Shown here one piece after another: positions 1 through 5,568 of a stretch of DNA of 5,750 bases. Made by a program: the position numbers and the translations under genes. A model generated the notes under the pieces. It was not told where the DNA came from. It saw nothing but the letters and a program-made list of their open reading frames with translations, and searched no databases. Every line of letters begins with the position of its first letter. The first letter of the stretch is position 1. Origin of the DNA: JAAZIN01 sp964464625 (GTDB taxonomy: Bacteria > Bacillota > Dethiobacteria > DTU022); assembly GCA_964464625.1 (NCBI GenBank), contig CAYXKD010000107.1:1-5750 (forward strand), read 5' to 3'.

Positions 1-21
1 AAACGTAAAGGGGTGTAAATT

Positions 22-759
22 ATGATGAACAGCCCCATCACCATAGAAAAGGGCTTAAGGAGGCAGAAACCGGTTATGTTTGAAATTTTAAACAACCCGC
101 AGATTGAACTTGGAGTTGAACATATTTTGAGAGGACAGGGCATTGATCCGGAGAGAGCTACAGCAGTATTAACCAAGATCGCATCGGATGTCCTGGATGA
201 GGCAAAGTCCTTGTTAAGACCGGCAGCTCTTTTCGGCAGCGTGCCGGTTTCTGATTTCCAACAGGACAGGATCACTTTTGACGGCGGCTTTTTTGCCGGC
301 CCCCTGGTGGCAAAGGCTTTCGCCGGGGCCGACGACCTGGTCCTGGCGCTGTGTACAATAGGAAGAGAACTGGAAGGGCGCATTGCCGGGCTGATGGATA
401 CCGATATGATGCACGCCATAGCCCTGGACGGCGCCGGCACGGCAGCAGTGGGCGAAGTTTCGCGCTTGATCAGAGAGCAGATTGGCAGCATCGCGAAAAG
501 CGCCGGCCTGAAAGCCGGGATGGAAGCCAACCCGGGCCAGGAGGGATGGCCCATCGAACAGCAGAGGACGCTTTTCAATATCATCCCCGCCGGCGAGATC
601 GGGGTGGAGCTTACCGAAAACTGCTTGATGATCCCCCGCAAGTCTGTCTCCTTCGCTATTGGGATCGGCGGTGGAATGTGCTCCGATGTTGTCTCCTGTG
701 AATTCTGCTCAAAGCGGGAGCACTGCCAGTGGCGGAGCGAAAGCAAGGACAACAGGTAA
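22..759 (+). CDS. Stand-alone MetH reactivation-domain-like protein (vitamin B12-dependent methionine synthase activation family)
   Basis: A 245-residue cytoplasmic protein with no signal peptide or membrane segment. It resembles the C-terminal activation domain of cobalamin-dependent methionine synthase, which binds S-adenosylmethionine and lets an oxidised corrinoid be reductively methylated. Visible motifs are LCTIGRELEGRI (about 110-121), DGAGTAAVGEV (136-146), PGQEGWPIEQQRTLF (171-185, at the place of the SAM-binding RxxxGY segment of full-length MetH) and LTENCLMIPRKSVS (198-210). The last 26 residues add C220, C226, C229 and C235 (CEFCSKREHC), which could hold a metal or Fe-S cluster; that is inference. 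It is shorter than the roughly 330-residue E. coli domain and carries no catalytic MetH modules, so it should act in trans on a separate corrinoid protein. An AAAGGGGTG ribosome site (7-15) lies 6 nt before ATG 22; a second ATG follows directly at 25. The upstream reading frame appears to end within the first 25 bases, so the gene is probably distal in an operon. The family call is firm; the partner protein is unknown. Confidence 0.8.
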   Translation: MMNSPITIEKGLRRQKPVMFEILNNPQIELGVEHILRGQGIDPERATAVLTKIASDVLDEAKSLLRPAALFGSVPVSDFQQDRITFDGGFFAGPLVAKAFAGADDLVLALCTIGRELEGRIAGLMDTDMMHAIALDGAGTAAVGEVSRLIREQIGSIAKSAGLKAGMEANPGQEGWPIEQQRTLFNIIPAGEIGVELTENCLMIPRKSVSFAIGIGGGMCSDVVSCEFCSKREHCQWRSESKDNR

Positions 760-792
760 ACTGCGGGGGGCGGCGCAAGCCCCCCCGCAGTT
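759..792. terminator. GC-rich hairpin between convergent genes, candidate bidirectional terminator
   Basis: A perfect 12-bp inverted repeat, AACTGCGGGGGG (759-770) and CCCCCCGCAGTT (781-792), encloses a 10-nt loop. It begins at the last base of the stop codon of the plus-strand gene and reaches into the stop codon of the minus-strand radical SAM gene, so a single structure ends both. Neither side has a clear T-run, so it is not a textbook intrinsic terminator. It may work with Rho, or simply block read-through and protect 3' ends. Confidence 0.55.
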
Positions 793-1840
793 ATTCCAGG
801 CCGTACACCAGGCGCGGCGCCAGGTAGCGGGGAAATCGCTCCAGCAGCGCAAGGCGCATGCAGTAGCAAAAATGACAGGCATCGGCATAACCGGGGGCAG
901 AGGGCAGGCCATATGTCTCAGCCAGCCGCAGCGGGCCGCCCTGAGCCAGAGGGCCGCACACAGGATGATCCTCCGCCCGGTAATCAGTGAGGACCTCCGA
1001 GAGAGCCCTTTCCCACATGTTTCCTAAGACCAAACCCTGACAGATATGAACATTGCCGAAGGCATCGAGGTGGACCCTTCCCGGATTGACCAGGTCTTCG
1101 TAAGGACATTCGTTGAAAAAGCCGGCGGGTAAGGAAAGAGCCTGCCCGGCCAGATTTTCCACCGCCCGCCCCCTGAACATCAACGGATCCTCATCTTCCT
1201 TTCCAAAAACAGCACCCATCTTCGCTGGAGCAGCGGTTGAAAGAACAGAAAGGCTTACCGGCAATTTCTGCGCCGCCCTGATGGCAAGGTGTGCCGGAGA
1301 TGGTTCAACACCGCCGGGATTATGGTAGATATCATCACTTATGCTGATTTTCGTCACACCGGCTTTGGCCAGCGGTTCCAACCACATCAGGGCATCCTCT
1401 TCGCTGACAGCAAAGTAACCATTTGTCACCACCTCGATATTAAAACCCATTGCTGCGGCTTTCCTTACGCCAGCCAATAGAAGAGGGTAGTAAAGAAAGG
1501 GCTCGCCCCCTTCAAAGCTTACACTCTTTACGCTTTTAAGACCGGCAGCCTCATGTAAGACCGCTTCAATTTGTGCCAGGGTAAATGTGCCTCCGGAGCG
1601 CGGGCTGCAATGTAAAAAACAATGATCGCATTCATAGGTACATCCATAGGTCAGCAGAAAATGAAGTCCCCTGATCACTGCCCTGGTCTCCTCGATTCTG
1701 GTCCAATCTCTGCGGTAGCGACGCAGGCCATTTCTTCTGGCAAGTACTTTTCCTCCAGTTACCGTGCACCTAAGATATTCAGCAGACAAAGGGCGGTACC
1801 CTTTTCCATTCATATGTTGACCGGAAGTTACTTCAGACAT
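791..1840 (-). CDS. Radical SAM protein with SPASM/twitch-like C-terminus, function unknown
   Basis: A 349-residue soluble protein. The radical SAM core is marked by C67-x3-C71-x2-C74 (in GCTYECDHCF), which binds the [4Fe-4S] cluster that cleaves S-adenosylmethionine. FEGGEP (109-114) is the glycine-rich SAM contact, followed by VVTNG (about 137-141) and ISDDIYHN (about 167-174). The C-terminal third has further cysteines at 245 (NECP), 267 (HICQG), 295, 322, 325 and 327 (CHFCYC), a pattern like SPASM or twitch domains that hold auxiliary Fe-S clusters. SPASM proteins modify peptides or proteins, but I see no small precursor peptide beside it, so the substrate is not assignable. The start at ATG 1840 is uncertain: only a weak AGG lies upstream, and an in-frame ATG at residue 10 has no better site. 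The gene begins 64 nt after tRNA-Asn on the same strand and converges on the MetH-activation-like gene. The superfamily is certain; the function is open. Confidence 0.85.
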   Translation of the reverse strand: MSEVTSGQHMNGKGYRPLSAEYLRCTVTGGKVLARRNGLRRYRRDWTRIEETRAVIRGLHFLLTYGCTYECDHCFLHCSPRSGGTFTLAQIEAVLHEAAGLKSVKSVSFEGGEPFLYYPLLLAGVRKAAAMGFNIEVVTNGYFAVSEEDALMWLEPLAKAGVTKISISDDIYHNPGGVEPSPAHLAIRAAQKLPVSLSVLSTAAPAKMGAVFGKEDEDPLMFRGRAVENLAGQALSLPAGFFNECPYEDLVNPGRVHLDAFGNVHICQGLVLGNMWERALSEVLTDYRAEDHPVCGPLAQGGPLRLAETYGLPSAPGYADACHFCYCMRLALLERFPRYLAPRLVYGLE

Positions 1841-1859
1841 CAGATGGCCTGTTAAGCCG

Positions 1860-1887
1860 CCCCATACCTGAATTCACAGGAATGGGG
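1860..1887 (-). other. Hairpin between tRNA-Asn and the radical SAM gene
   Basis: An interrupted inverted repeat: CCCCAT then CCTG (1860-1870) pairs with CAGG then ATGGGG (1877-1887), with one mismatch and a 6-nt loop. It lies 17 nt after the encoded CCA of the tRNA and 19 nt before the radical SAM start. No T-run follows on the minus strand, so it may be a tRNA 3' processing or stability element, or a weak attenuator, rather than a strong terminator. Confidence 0.4.
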
Positions 1888-1904
1888 TAAATGTACATAA
1901 AAAT

Positions 1905-1979
1905 TGGCTCCCCAGGCAGGACTCGAACCTGCAACCTACCGGTTAACAGCCGGTCGCTCTGCCATTGAGCTACTGAGGA
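1905..1979 (-). tRNA. tRNA-Asn (anticodon GTT)
   Basis: A full cloverleaf can be folded on the minus strand. The 7-bp acceptor is TCCTCAG with CTGGGGA (including one T-G pair). The D stem GCTC/GAGC encloses a 7-nt loop. The anticodon stem ACCGG/CCGGT encloses CTGTTAA, placing anticodon GTT at 1945-1947. The variable loop has 5 nt. The T stem GCAGG/CCTGC encloses TTCGAGT. The discriminator is G, and the terminal CCA is encoded (1905-1907). The tRNA decodes AAC and AAU as asparagine. It is 75 nt long and shows no intron or mismatch suggesting decay. Confidence 0.97.
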
Positions 1980-1989
1980 ACCTGAAGTA

Positions 1990-2018
1990 ATTATAGCGAA
2001 TGTTTTCGAATTCGTCAA
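1990..2018 (-). promoter_or_regulatory. Sigma-A promoter of tRNA-Asn
   Basis: On the minus strand, TTGACG (2013-2018) and a perfect TATAAT (1990-1995) are separated by exactly 17 bp. The -10 box ends 10 nt before the mature tRNA 5' end, so transcription would start about 3-5 nt upstream of it, leaving a very short leader for RNase P. This is the strongest housekeeping promoter in the window and could also supply the downstream radical SAM gene. Confidence 0.9.
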
Positions 2019-2034
2019 GGTTCTGATGCTGCTT

Positions 2035-2063
2035 TTGCCGCCAGGGTAAGTTGCAAGTTTAAT
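2035..2063 (+). promoter_or_regulatory. Possible plus-strand sigma-A promoter in the tRNA-sigA interval
   Basis: TTGCCG (2035-2040, 4 of 6 consensus bases) and TTTAAT (2058-2063, 5 of 6) are spaced by 17 bp. A transcript would start near 2070 and run into the hairpins at 2079-2184. No plus-strand gene with a ribosome site follows, so the product would be a small RNA or an RNA antisense to the sigA 3' end. The match is moderate and could be chance. Confidence 0.3.
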
Positions 2064-2078
2064 TGCCCACCACATTTG

Positions 2079-2184
2079 CCGGCCCTTATTCTCCGACCAA
2101 TTTCATATGATAAATGGTCGTTTGGCCGTGCGGGCCGGGGGTGGAATCCGGCCCCTGCCTGGGGAATATTTTAAGCATCCCAGG
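2079..2184. other. Cluster of inverted repeats in the non-coding interval 2019-2275
   Basis: The 257-bp interval between the tRNA promoter and the sigA stop codon holds no credible gene but several pairing segments. CGACCA-TTT/AAA-TGGTCG (2094-2120) forms 9 bp with one bulge. GGGCCGG (2132-2138) pairs with CCGGCCC (2148-2154). CCTGGG (2158-2163) pairs with CCCAGG (2179-2184). A second copy of CCGGCCC lies at 2079-2085, so the central GGGCCGG has two mutually exclusive partners. I recognise no known RNA family. It may be a small RNA, a remnant 3' structure of the sigA operon, or neutral GC-rich sequence. Confidence 0.4.
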
Positions 2185-2245
2185 GATGTGTTGGCAGCAG
2201 CAATGCCGGAGCATAACAGCGATCCTGCGGGCGAGCAGAGCCCTC

Positions 2246-2274
2246 CCCCGGGGCATGGCTTGACCATGCAGGGG
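2246..2274 (-). terminator. Candidate terminator hairpin after sigA
   Basis: GCATGG (2253-2258) and CCATGC (2264-2269) form a 6-bp stem with a 5-nt loop. It can be extended by CCCC (2246-2249) and GGGG (2271-2274) across a small internal loop. It starts 1-2 nt after the sigA stop codon on the minus strand. The following minus-strand sequence is GC-rich without a T-run, so factor-independent termination is doubtful. Confidence 0.4.
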
Positions 2275-2275
2275 C

Positions 2276-3403
2276 TTATTCGAGGTAGTCTTTGAGCCGT
2301 TTGCTGCGCATGGGATGGCGCAGTTTACGCAGCGCTTTTGCTTCGATCTGGCGAATACGTTCGCGAGTCACGCCGAAAAACTGTCCCACTTCCTCAAGGG
2401 TGCGGGAACGGCCGTCATCAAGCCCGAACCTGAGCCGCAGCACCTTCTCTTCACGGGGGGTCAGCGTGTCAAGGACATCTTCCAGCTGCTCCTTGAGCAG
2501 TTCAAAAGCCGCCGCATCCGCCGGCGCCTGCGCCTCCTGATCTTCGATAAAATCACCGAGATGGCTATCGTCTTCTTCCCCGATAGGGGTCTCCAGGGAA
2601 ACTGGCTCCTGAGCAATCTTCAGTATCTCACGCACCCGTTCTTCGCTAATATTCATTTCCCGGGCAATCTCTTCGGGCAATGGCTCGCGGCCTAGCTCCT
2701 GAACCAGTTGGCGCTGGATGCGTATAAGTTTATTAATTGTCTCCACCATGTGCACAGGAATCCGGATAGTGCGGGCCTGATCGGCAATAGCCCTGGTGAT
2801 AGCCTGGCGGATCCACCAGGTGGCATAAGTGCTAAACTTGTAACCCTTTCTGTAATCAAATTTTTCTACGGCCTTGATCAAGCCCAGGTTTCCTTCCTGG
2901 ATCAAGTCTAAAAAAAGCATCCCGCGGCCCACATACTTCTTTGCAATACTGACCACCAAACGCAGGTTGGCTTCAGCAAGGGCACGCCTGGCCTCTTCAC
3001 TGTTGTTCTCGATGGCTTTGGCCAGCTGGACCTCTTCCTCCGCAGTCAGCAGGGGGATCTTTCCGATTTCTTTTAAATACATTCTCACCGGATCGTTTAT
3101 AGCCACTCCTTCGGGCAAGGAGAGTTCAGTTTCATCTTCCTTCTTTGTTCCTCCTTTACCGGCAGTTTTTTCGGTCTGTCCGGCAGAGATGCTCTTGCCA
3201 ACACCCGCGGTTTCCTCAACTATATCAATCCCCTGTTCCGCCAGTTGATCAAAGAAACGATCAAGTGCCTCCACAGATAGCTCGTAGGACTGCAAAGTAT
3301 CATTGATCTCTTTGTAGGAGAGAGCACCTTTGTTCTTGCCGCGTCCAATCAAGCCCTCCTGGACTTCTTCCAGGGAAGCCAATTTTTCTATATCTTTAGC
3401 CAT
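2276..3403 (-). CDS. sigA: RNA polymerase principal sigma factor SigA (RpoD, sigma-70 group 1)
   Basis: A 375-residue primary sigma factor that directs RNA polymerase to TTGACA/TATAAT promoters of housekeeping genes. Domain order: an N-terminal region 1.1-like segment (about 1-75); a short acidic/basic linker (about 76-100); region 1.2 with DPVRMYLKEIG (104-114); regions 2.1-2.4 at about 140-215, including the core-binding NLRLVVSIAKKYVGRG and the -10 reading segment with STYATWWIRQAITRAI; region 3 (about 217-295) with the 3.2 finger GEEDDSHLGDFIED (275-288); and region 4 (about 300-370), whose 4.2 helix-turn-helix TLEEVGQFFGVTRERIRQIE (335-354) reads -35 boxes. The length matches Firmicute SigA and is far below E. 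coli RpoD. I place the start at ATG 3403 rather than the in-frame ATG at 3439, because GGAGGAGGAG sits 9 nt upstream and family proteins begin near here. It overlaps the dnaG stop by 8 nt and is the last gene of the operon. Confidence 0.97.
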   Translation of the reverse strand: MAKDIEKLASLEEVQEGLIGRGKNKGALSYKEINDTLQSYELSVEALDRFFDQLAEQGIDIVEETAGVGKSISAGQTEKTAGKGGTKKEDETELSLPEGVAINDPVRMYLKEIGKIPLLTAEEEVQLAKAIENNSEEARRALAEANLRLVVSIAKKYVGRGMLFLDLIQEGNLGLIKAVEKFDYRKGYKFSTYATWWIRQAITRAIADQARTIRIPVHMVETINKLIRIQRQLVQELGREPLPEEIAREMNISEERVREILKIAQEPVSLETPIGEEDDSHLGDFIEDQEAQAPADAAAFELLKEQLEDVLDTLTPREEKVLRLRFGLDDGRSRTLEEVGQFFGVTRERIRQIEAKALRKLRHPMRSKRLKDYLE

Positions 3404-5237
3404 GTAATTTTTCTCCTCCTCCGGAACAATGGGGGGCACCTTTCAGTAGTTTAATCACACGCAACTGCTCCTGAAGTAATTTTTTAGCATGATCATCGTA
3501 CTGCTTCTTCTTATCTTTCTCTTTCAGGACCCGCTGCCGCAGCTCCTGCTGTCTGGCTAGTTTTTCCCGATTTATTCTTTCAATGCAGTCCCTGGTCATT
3601 CTAACCAGTTTCCCGGGCTCTAAACCCTGAAGGCTCGGATCAGTTGTTGCTGCAGTGATGATGCCGTGAATTCTTTCATCCATAAAATGATCTATAAGTT
3701 CTCCACCGCCAGCAGGGCGGCCTTCATTTTTCAATTTCAAAATAGTTTCAACAACCTGCCGGACCGGTTCCTCCTGAAAATCACCGGGTTCCAGTGCATC
3801 AAGAACCATCCCGGAGGCTTCTTCGCTTTGCAGCATTAAAGAAAGTAGTATTTTTTCCGCCGGGCTGGTTTTTACCTGATTAATCTTAGTTTGATCTTTT
3901 ACCAGTAGATTATGATCACTGCCGGATCTTTGCCTTTTTTGCTGACGCATCAGCTCCCGCCTGACAGCCCCCTCGGAAACAGCAAGTGCTTCAGCCACCT
4001 GTTTCAGGTAGATATCCCGCTCCACCAGATTTGATATGTCACGAAGCATTAAAAGAGCTCCTTCAAGGAAGCGCAGCCGGCTCTCCTCCGATGCCGGATC
4101 GTAATTCCTTTTTAAAATCTCTAGCCGGTACCCGGCAAGAGGCCGGGCCTGGGCAATGGTCTCCTCAAAACAGGCTGCCCCGCGCTGACGGATCAAACCG
4201 TCGGGGTCGCTGCCCTCCGGCAGATCGGCCACCTCTACCAGGCAGCCTGAGTCCTGCAATATTTTTAGTCCCCGCCATGTTGCCGACTCACCCGCGCTGT
4301 CAGCATCATAGGCAATGATCACTTTTTCAGCCTGGGAACGCATCAGCTTGCCCTGTGCCGGGGTGAGAGCAGTCCCCAGCGAGGCCACCACATTTTTAAT
4401 CCCCGCTTGGTAAGCGGTAATCACATCAGTATAGCCCTCTGTCACAATCACCGTCTTCATGCGCCGAATATGCTCCCGGGCCAGATTAAGACCGTAAAGG
4501 AACGTACCTTTCTCAAAAACGGGGGTTTCTGGCGAATTCAGGTACTTGGGACCGCTTTTTTCCCCCGCCTCCATGGCCCTGGCACCAAACCCGGCTACTT
4601 TACCGCCTATGTTAAAGATGGGAAAGATGAGCCGGTCTCTAAAGCGATCATAGCAACCGCCGCCCTGTCTGGGTGAAGCCAGACCTGCCTGCAGCAGAAA
4701 ATCTGAAGAGATCCCCTTTTCCTGGGCATAGTTGATCAGATTTTGCCATCCCGACGGCGCATAACCCAAAGAGAAAATTTCGCCTGTTTCCTTGTTAATA
4801 CCTCTTTCCAAGAGATATGCCGCCGCTTTTTTCCCGGCAGGATTGTTCCATAGCCTGTCAGCATAAAAACGGGCAGCCAGGAGGTTCAGATCATAAATCC
4901 TCTCTCTTAAGCGGCTATCTTTGCTGCCGGCAGCCCTGGGCCCGGGGATGGTAACCCCTGTTTGGCGGGCCAGTAACCGGACTGCTTCAGGAAAAGTGAG
5001 GCTCTCCATCCTCATGATAAAGTTGAAAACATTACCTGAAGCGCCGCAACCAAAACAGTAAAAAAGCTGCTTTTCCGGTGTTACCGTAAAAGAAGGTGTC
5101 TTCTCGTTGTGAAACGGGCAGAGCCCTACCATGTATTTTCCTCTTTTTTCCAGAGCAAGATACTGTCCTACAAGGCCGGCCATGTCGCAACGCTGCCTTA
5201 TTTCGTCTATTATTTGCCCCGGAATTCCCTGAGCCAA
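3396..5237 (-). CDS. dnaG: DNA primase DnaG
   Basis: Bacterial primase, which makes the RNA primers for lagging-strand synthesis together with the replicative helicase; 613 residues from the chosen start. Domains: an N-terminal CHC2 zinc-binding domain with C40-P-F-H43 and C61-F-G-C64; the RNA polymerase basic region with YDRFRDRLIFPIFN (about 196-209) and KYLNSPETPVFEKG (231-244); the TOPRIM fold with catalytic E267 in TEGYTD (266-271), D311 and D313 in AYDADSAG, and the EGSDPDG turn (341-347); and a C-terminal helicase-interaction domain (about 455-555), followed by a charged, probably helical tail rich in Q, K and R. All key metal residues are present. No ATG is available at the N-terminus. 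I chose TTG 5237 because GGTGA lies 5 nt upstream and the protein then begins near the usual family start. TTG 5252 and GTG 5246 are in-frame alternatives without a ribosome site. It is the first gene of the operon, and its stop overlaps the sigA start. Confidence 0.95.
   Translation of the reverse strand: MAQGIPGQIIDEIRQRCDMAGLVGQYLALEKRGKYMVGLCPFHNEKTPSFTVTPEKQLFYCFGCGASGNVFNFIMRMESLTFPEAVRLLARQTGVTIPGPRAAGSKDSRLRERIYDLNLLAARFYADRLWNNPAGKKAAAYLLERGINKETGEIFSLGYAPSGWQNLINYAQEKGISSDFLLQAGLASPRQGGGCYDRFRDRLIFPIFNIGGKVAGFGARAMEAGEKSGPKYLNSPETPVFEKGTFLYGLNLAREHIRRMKTVIVTEGYTDVITAYQAGIKNVVASLGTALTPAQGKLMRSQAEKVIIAYDADSAGESATWRGLKILQDSGCLVEVADLPEGSDPDGLIRQRGAACFEETIAQARPLAGYRLEILKRNYDPASEESRLRFLEGALLMLRDISNLVERDIYLKQVAEALAVSEGAVRRELMRQQKRQRSGSDHNLLVKDQTKINQVKTSPAEKILLSLMLQSEEASGMVLDALEPGDFQEEPVRQVVETILKLKNEGRPAGGGELIDHFMDERIHGIITAATTDPSLQGLEPGKLVRMTRDCIERINREKLARQQELRQRVLKEKDKKKQYDDHAKKLLQEQLRVIKLLKGAPHCSGGGEKLHG
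3413..3422 (-). promoter_or_regulatory. Strong Shine-Dalgarno site of sigA, inside the dnaG coding sequence
   Basis: On the minus strand GGAGGAGGAG lies 9 nt before ATG 3403. It is read in dnaG as part of the glycine-rich C-terminus (SGGGEKLHG), so one sequence serves both genes. This decides the sigA start over the upstream in-frame ATG at 3439. Confidence 0.85.
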
Positions 5238-5396
5238 AACGCTCACCGCCAAATTTTAGATATTCAAGGAAAGAAAAACCCCATCCCGCAATGCCCAGAG
5301 ACGAGGCAACCCTGGATAAACGATTTTTTGACGTCAATCCTGCTACGGCTGGGAACGCTCCTCCCTGCTTGAACAATGTCACTGCTATTTTTCTGT
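5238..5396 (-). other. Putative 5' leader of the dnaG-sigA transcript
   Basis: About 160 nt between the predicted sigma-H start point and the dnaG start; no gene is seen in it. It contains GGGA/TCCC around an SD-like AGGAG near 5355-5370, with no start codon at a suitable distance. It also has a perfect 10-bp palindrome TTGACGTCAA (5328-5337), a weak CCAGGG/CTCTGG pairing near 5298-5316, and a T-rich run just before the coding region. No known riboswitch pattern is recognised. A TTGACG within the palindrome has no suitably spaced -10 box on the minus strand. Confidence 0.4.
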
Positions 5397-5402
5397 TACA
5401 AT

Positions 5403-5431
5403 ATATTCTACGCCTCGTTTTATAATCCTGC
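5403..5431 (-). promoter_or_regulatory. Sigma-H (SigH/Spo0H) promoter match upstream of dnaG-sigA
   Basis: On the minus strand GCAGGATTA (5423-5431) and GTAGAATAT (5403-5411) are separated by 11 bp. Both boxes fit the Bacillus sigma-H consensus as I know it (RNAGGAWWW, 11-12 bp, RNNGAATWW) at every defined position. Transcription would start near 5396. Sigma-H drives transition-state and early sporulation genes, and the B. subtilis sigA operon is known to have a sigma-H promoter, so the position makes biological sense. No convincing sigma-A promoter was found in the same interval, although vegetative transcription would need one. Confidence 0.7.
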
Positions 5432-5507
5432 TTTATGTGATAATTTACGTGATGAAGCCCTCTCATATTGTTGCCATAATGTGACATTTAAATTCTGACC
5501 AACCCTG

Positions 5508-5543
5508 TAATAAAGAGGGGTTAGCCCTTCGGGTCAACCCCTC
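5508..5543 (-). terminator. Intrinsic terminator after the MvhD-like gene
   Basis: On the minus strand, GAGGGGTT/AACCCCTC forms an 8-bp stem (5515-5522 with 5536-5543), continued inward past one mismatch by a short CCC/GGG stem with a tight TTC-type loop. TTTATTA follows directly (5508-5514). It ends the gene that stops at 5584 and separates it from the dnaG promoter. Confidence 0.75.
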
Positions 5544-5551
5544 CCTGCAAC

Positions 5552-5568
5552 CTGTTTTCCGAAAACAG
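5552..5568. other. Small AT-rich hairpin between the MvhD-like stop and the terminator
   Basis: A perfect 7-bp inverted repeat, CTGTTTT (5552-5558) and AAAACAG (5562-5568), has a 3-nt loop. On the plus strand it is followed by CCCTTTCTTTTT, which could stop transcription arriving from the left; on the minus strand it precedes the larger terminator. It may give this junction two-way termination. Confidence 0.4.

Noticed and set aside
1..25. Possible 3' end of an upstream plus-strand gene (stop at 16-18 in one frame or 23-25 in another)
   Set aside because: Only 5 to 7 codons are visible and two frames are equally possible, so no feature can be assigned; it only suggests an operon.
214..1027. 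Alternate-frame open reading frames over the MetH-activation-like gene and the radical SAM 3' end
   Set aside because: Each overlaps a well-supported gene; translations lack conserved motifs and ribosome sites.
1833..2075. An 80-codon minus-strand open frame spanning tRNA-Asn
   Set aside because: It contains the whole tRNA and its promoter; the SSVAQWQS...RVLPGEP peptide is the usual false translation of a tRNA gene.
2107..2295. A 62-codon plus-strand open frame between tRNA-Asn and sigA
   Set aside because: No ribosome site precedes its ATG, it runs through several hairpins, and it enters the sigA 3' end antisense; more likely non-coding.
2292..3248. Several plus-strand open frames antisense to sigA
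   Set aside because: They mirror a highly conserved gene, lack ribosome sites, and give low-complexity serine- or arginine-rich translations.
3986..4676. Plus-strand open frames antisense to dnaG
   Set aside because: They are shadows of conserved primase codons, with no start signals or recognisable domains.
5310..5337. TTGACG in the dnaG leader as a sigma-A -35 box
   Set aside because: At 16-18 bp downstream on the minus strand there is only a CAGGG-type sequence and no -10 box; the TTGACG is better explained as half of the palindrome.
5032..5487. A 151-codon minus-strand open frame overlapping the dnaG start
   Set aside because: It covers the sigma-H promoter, the leader and the dnaG zinc-domain codons in another frame, has no good ribosome site, and resembles no known protein.
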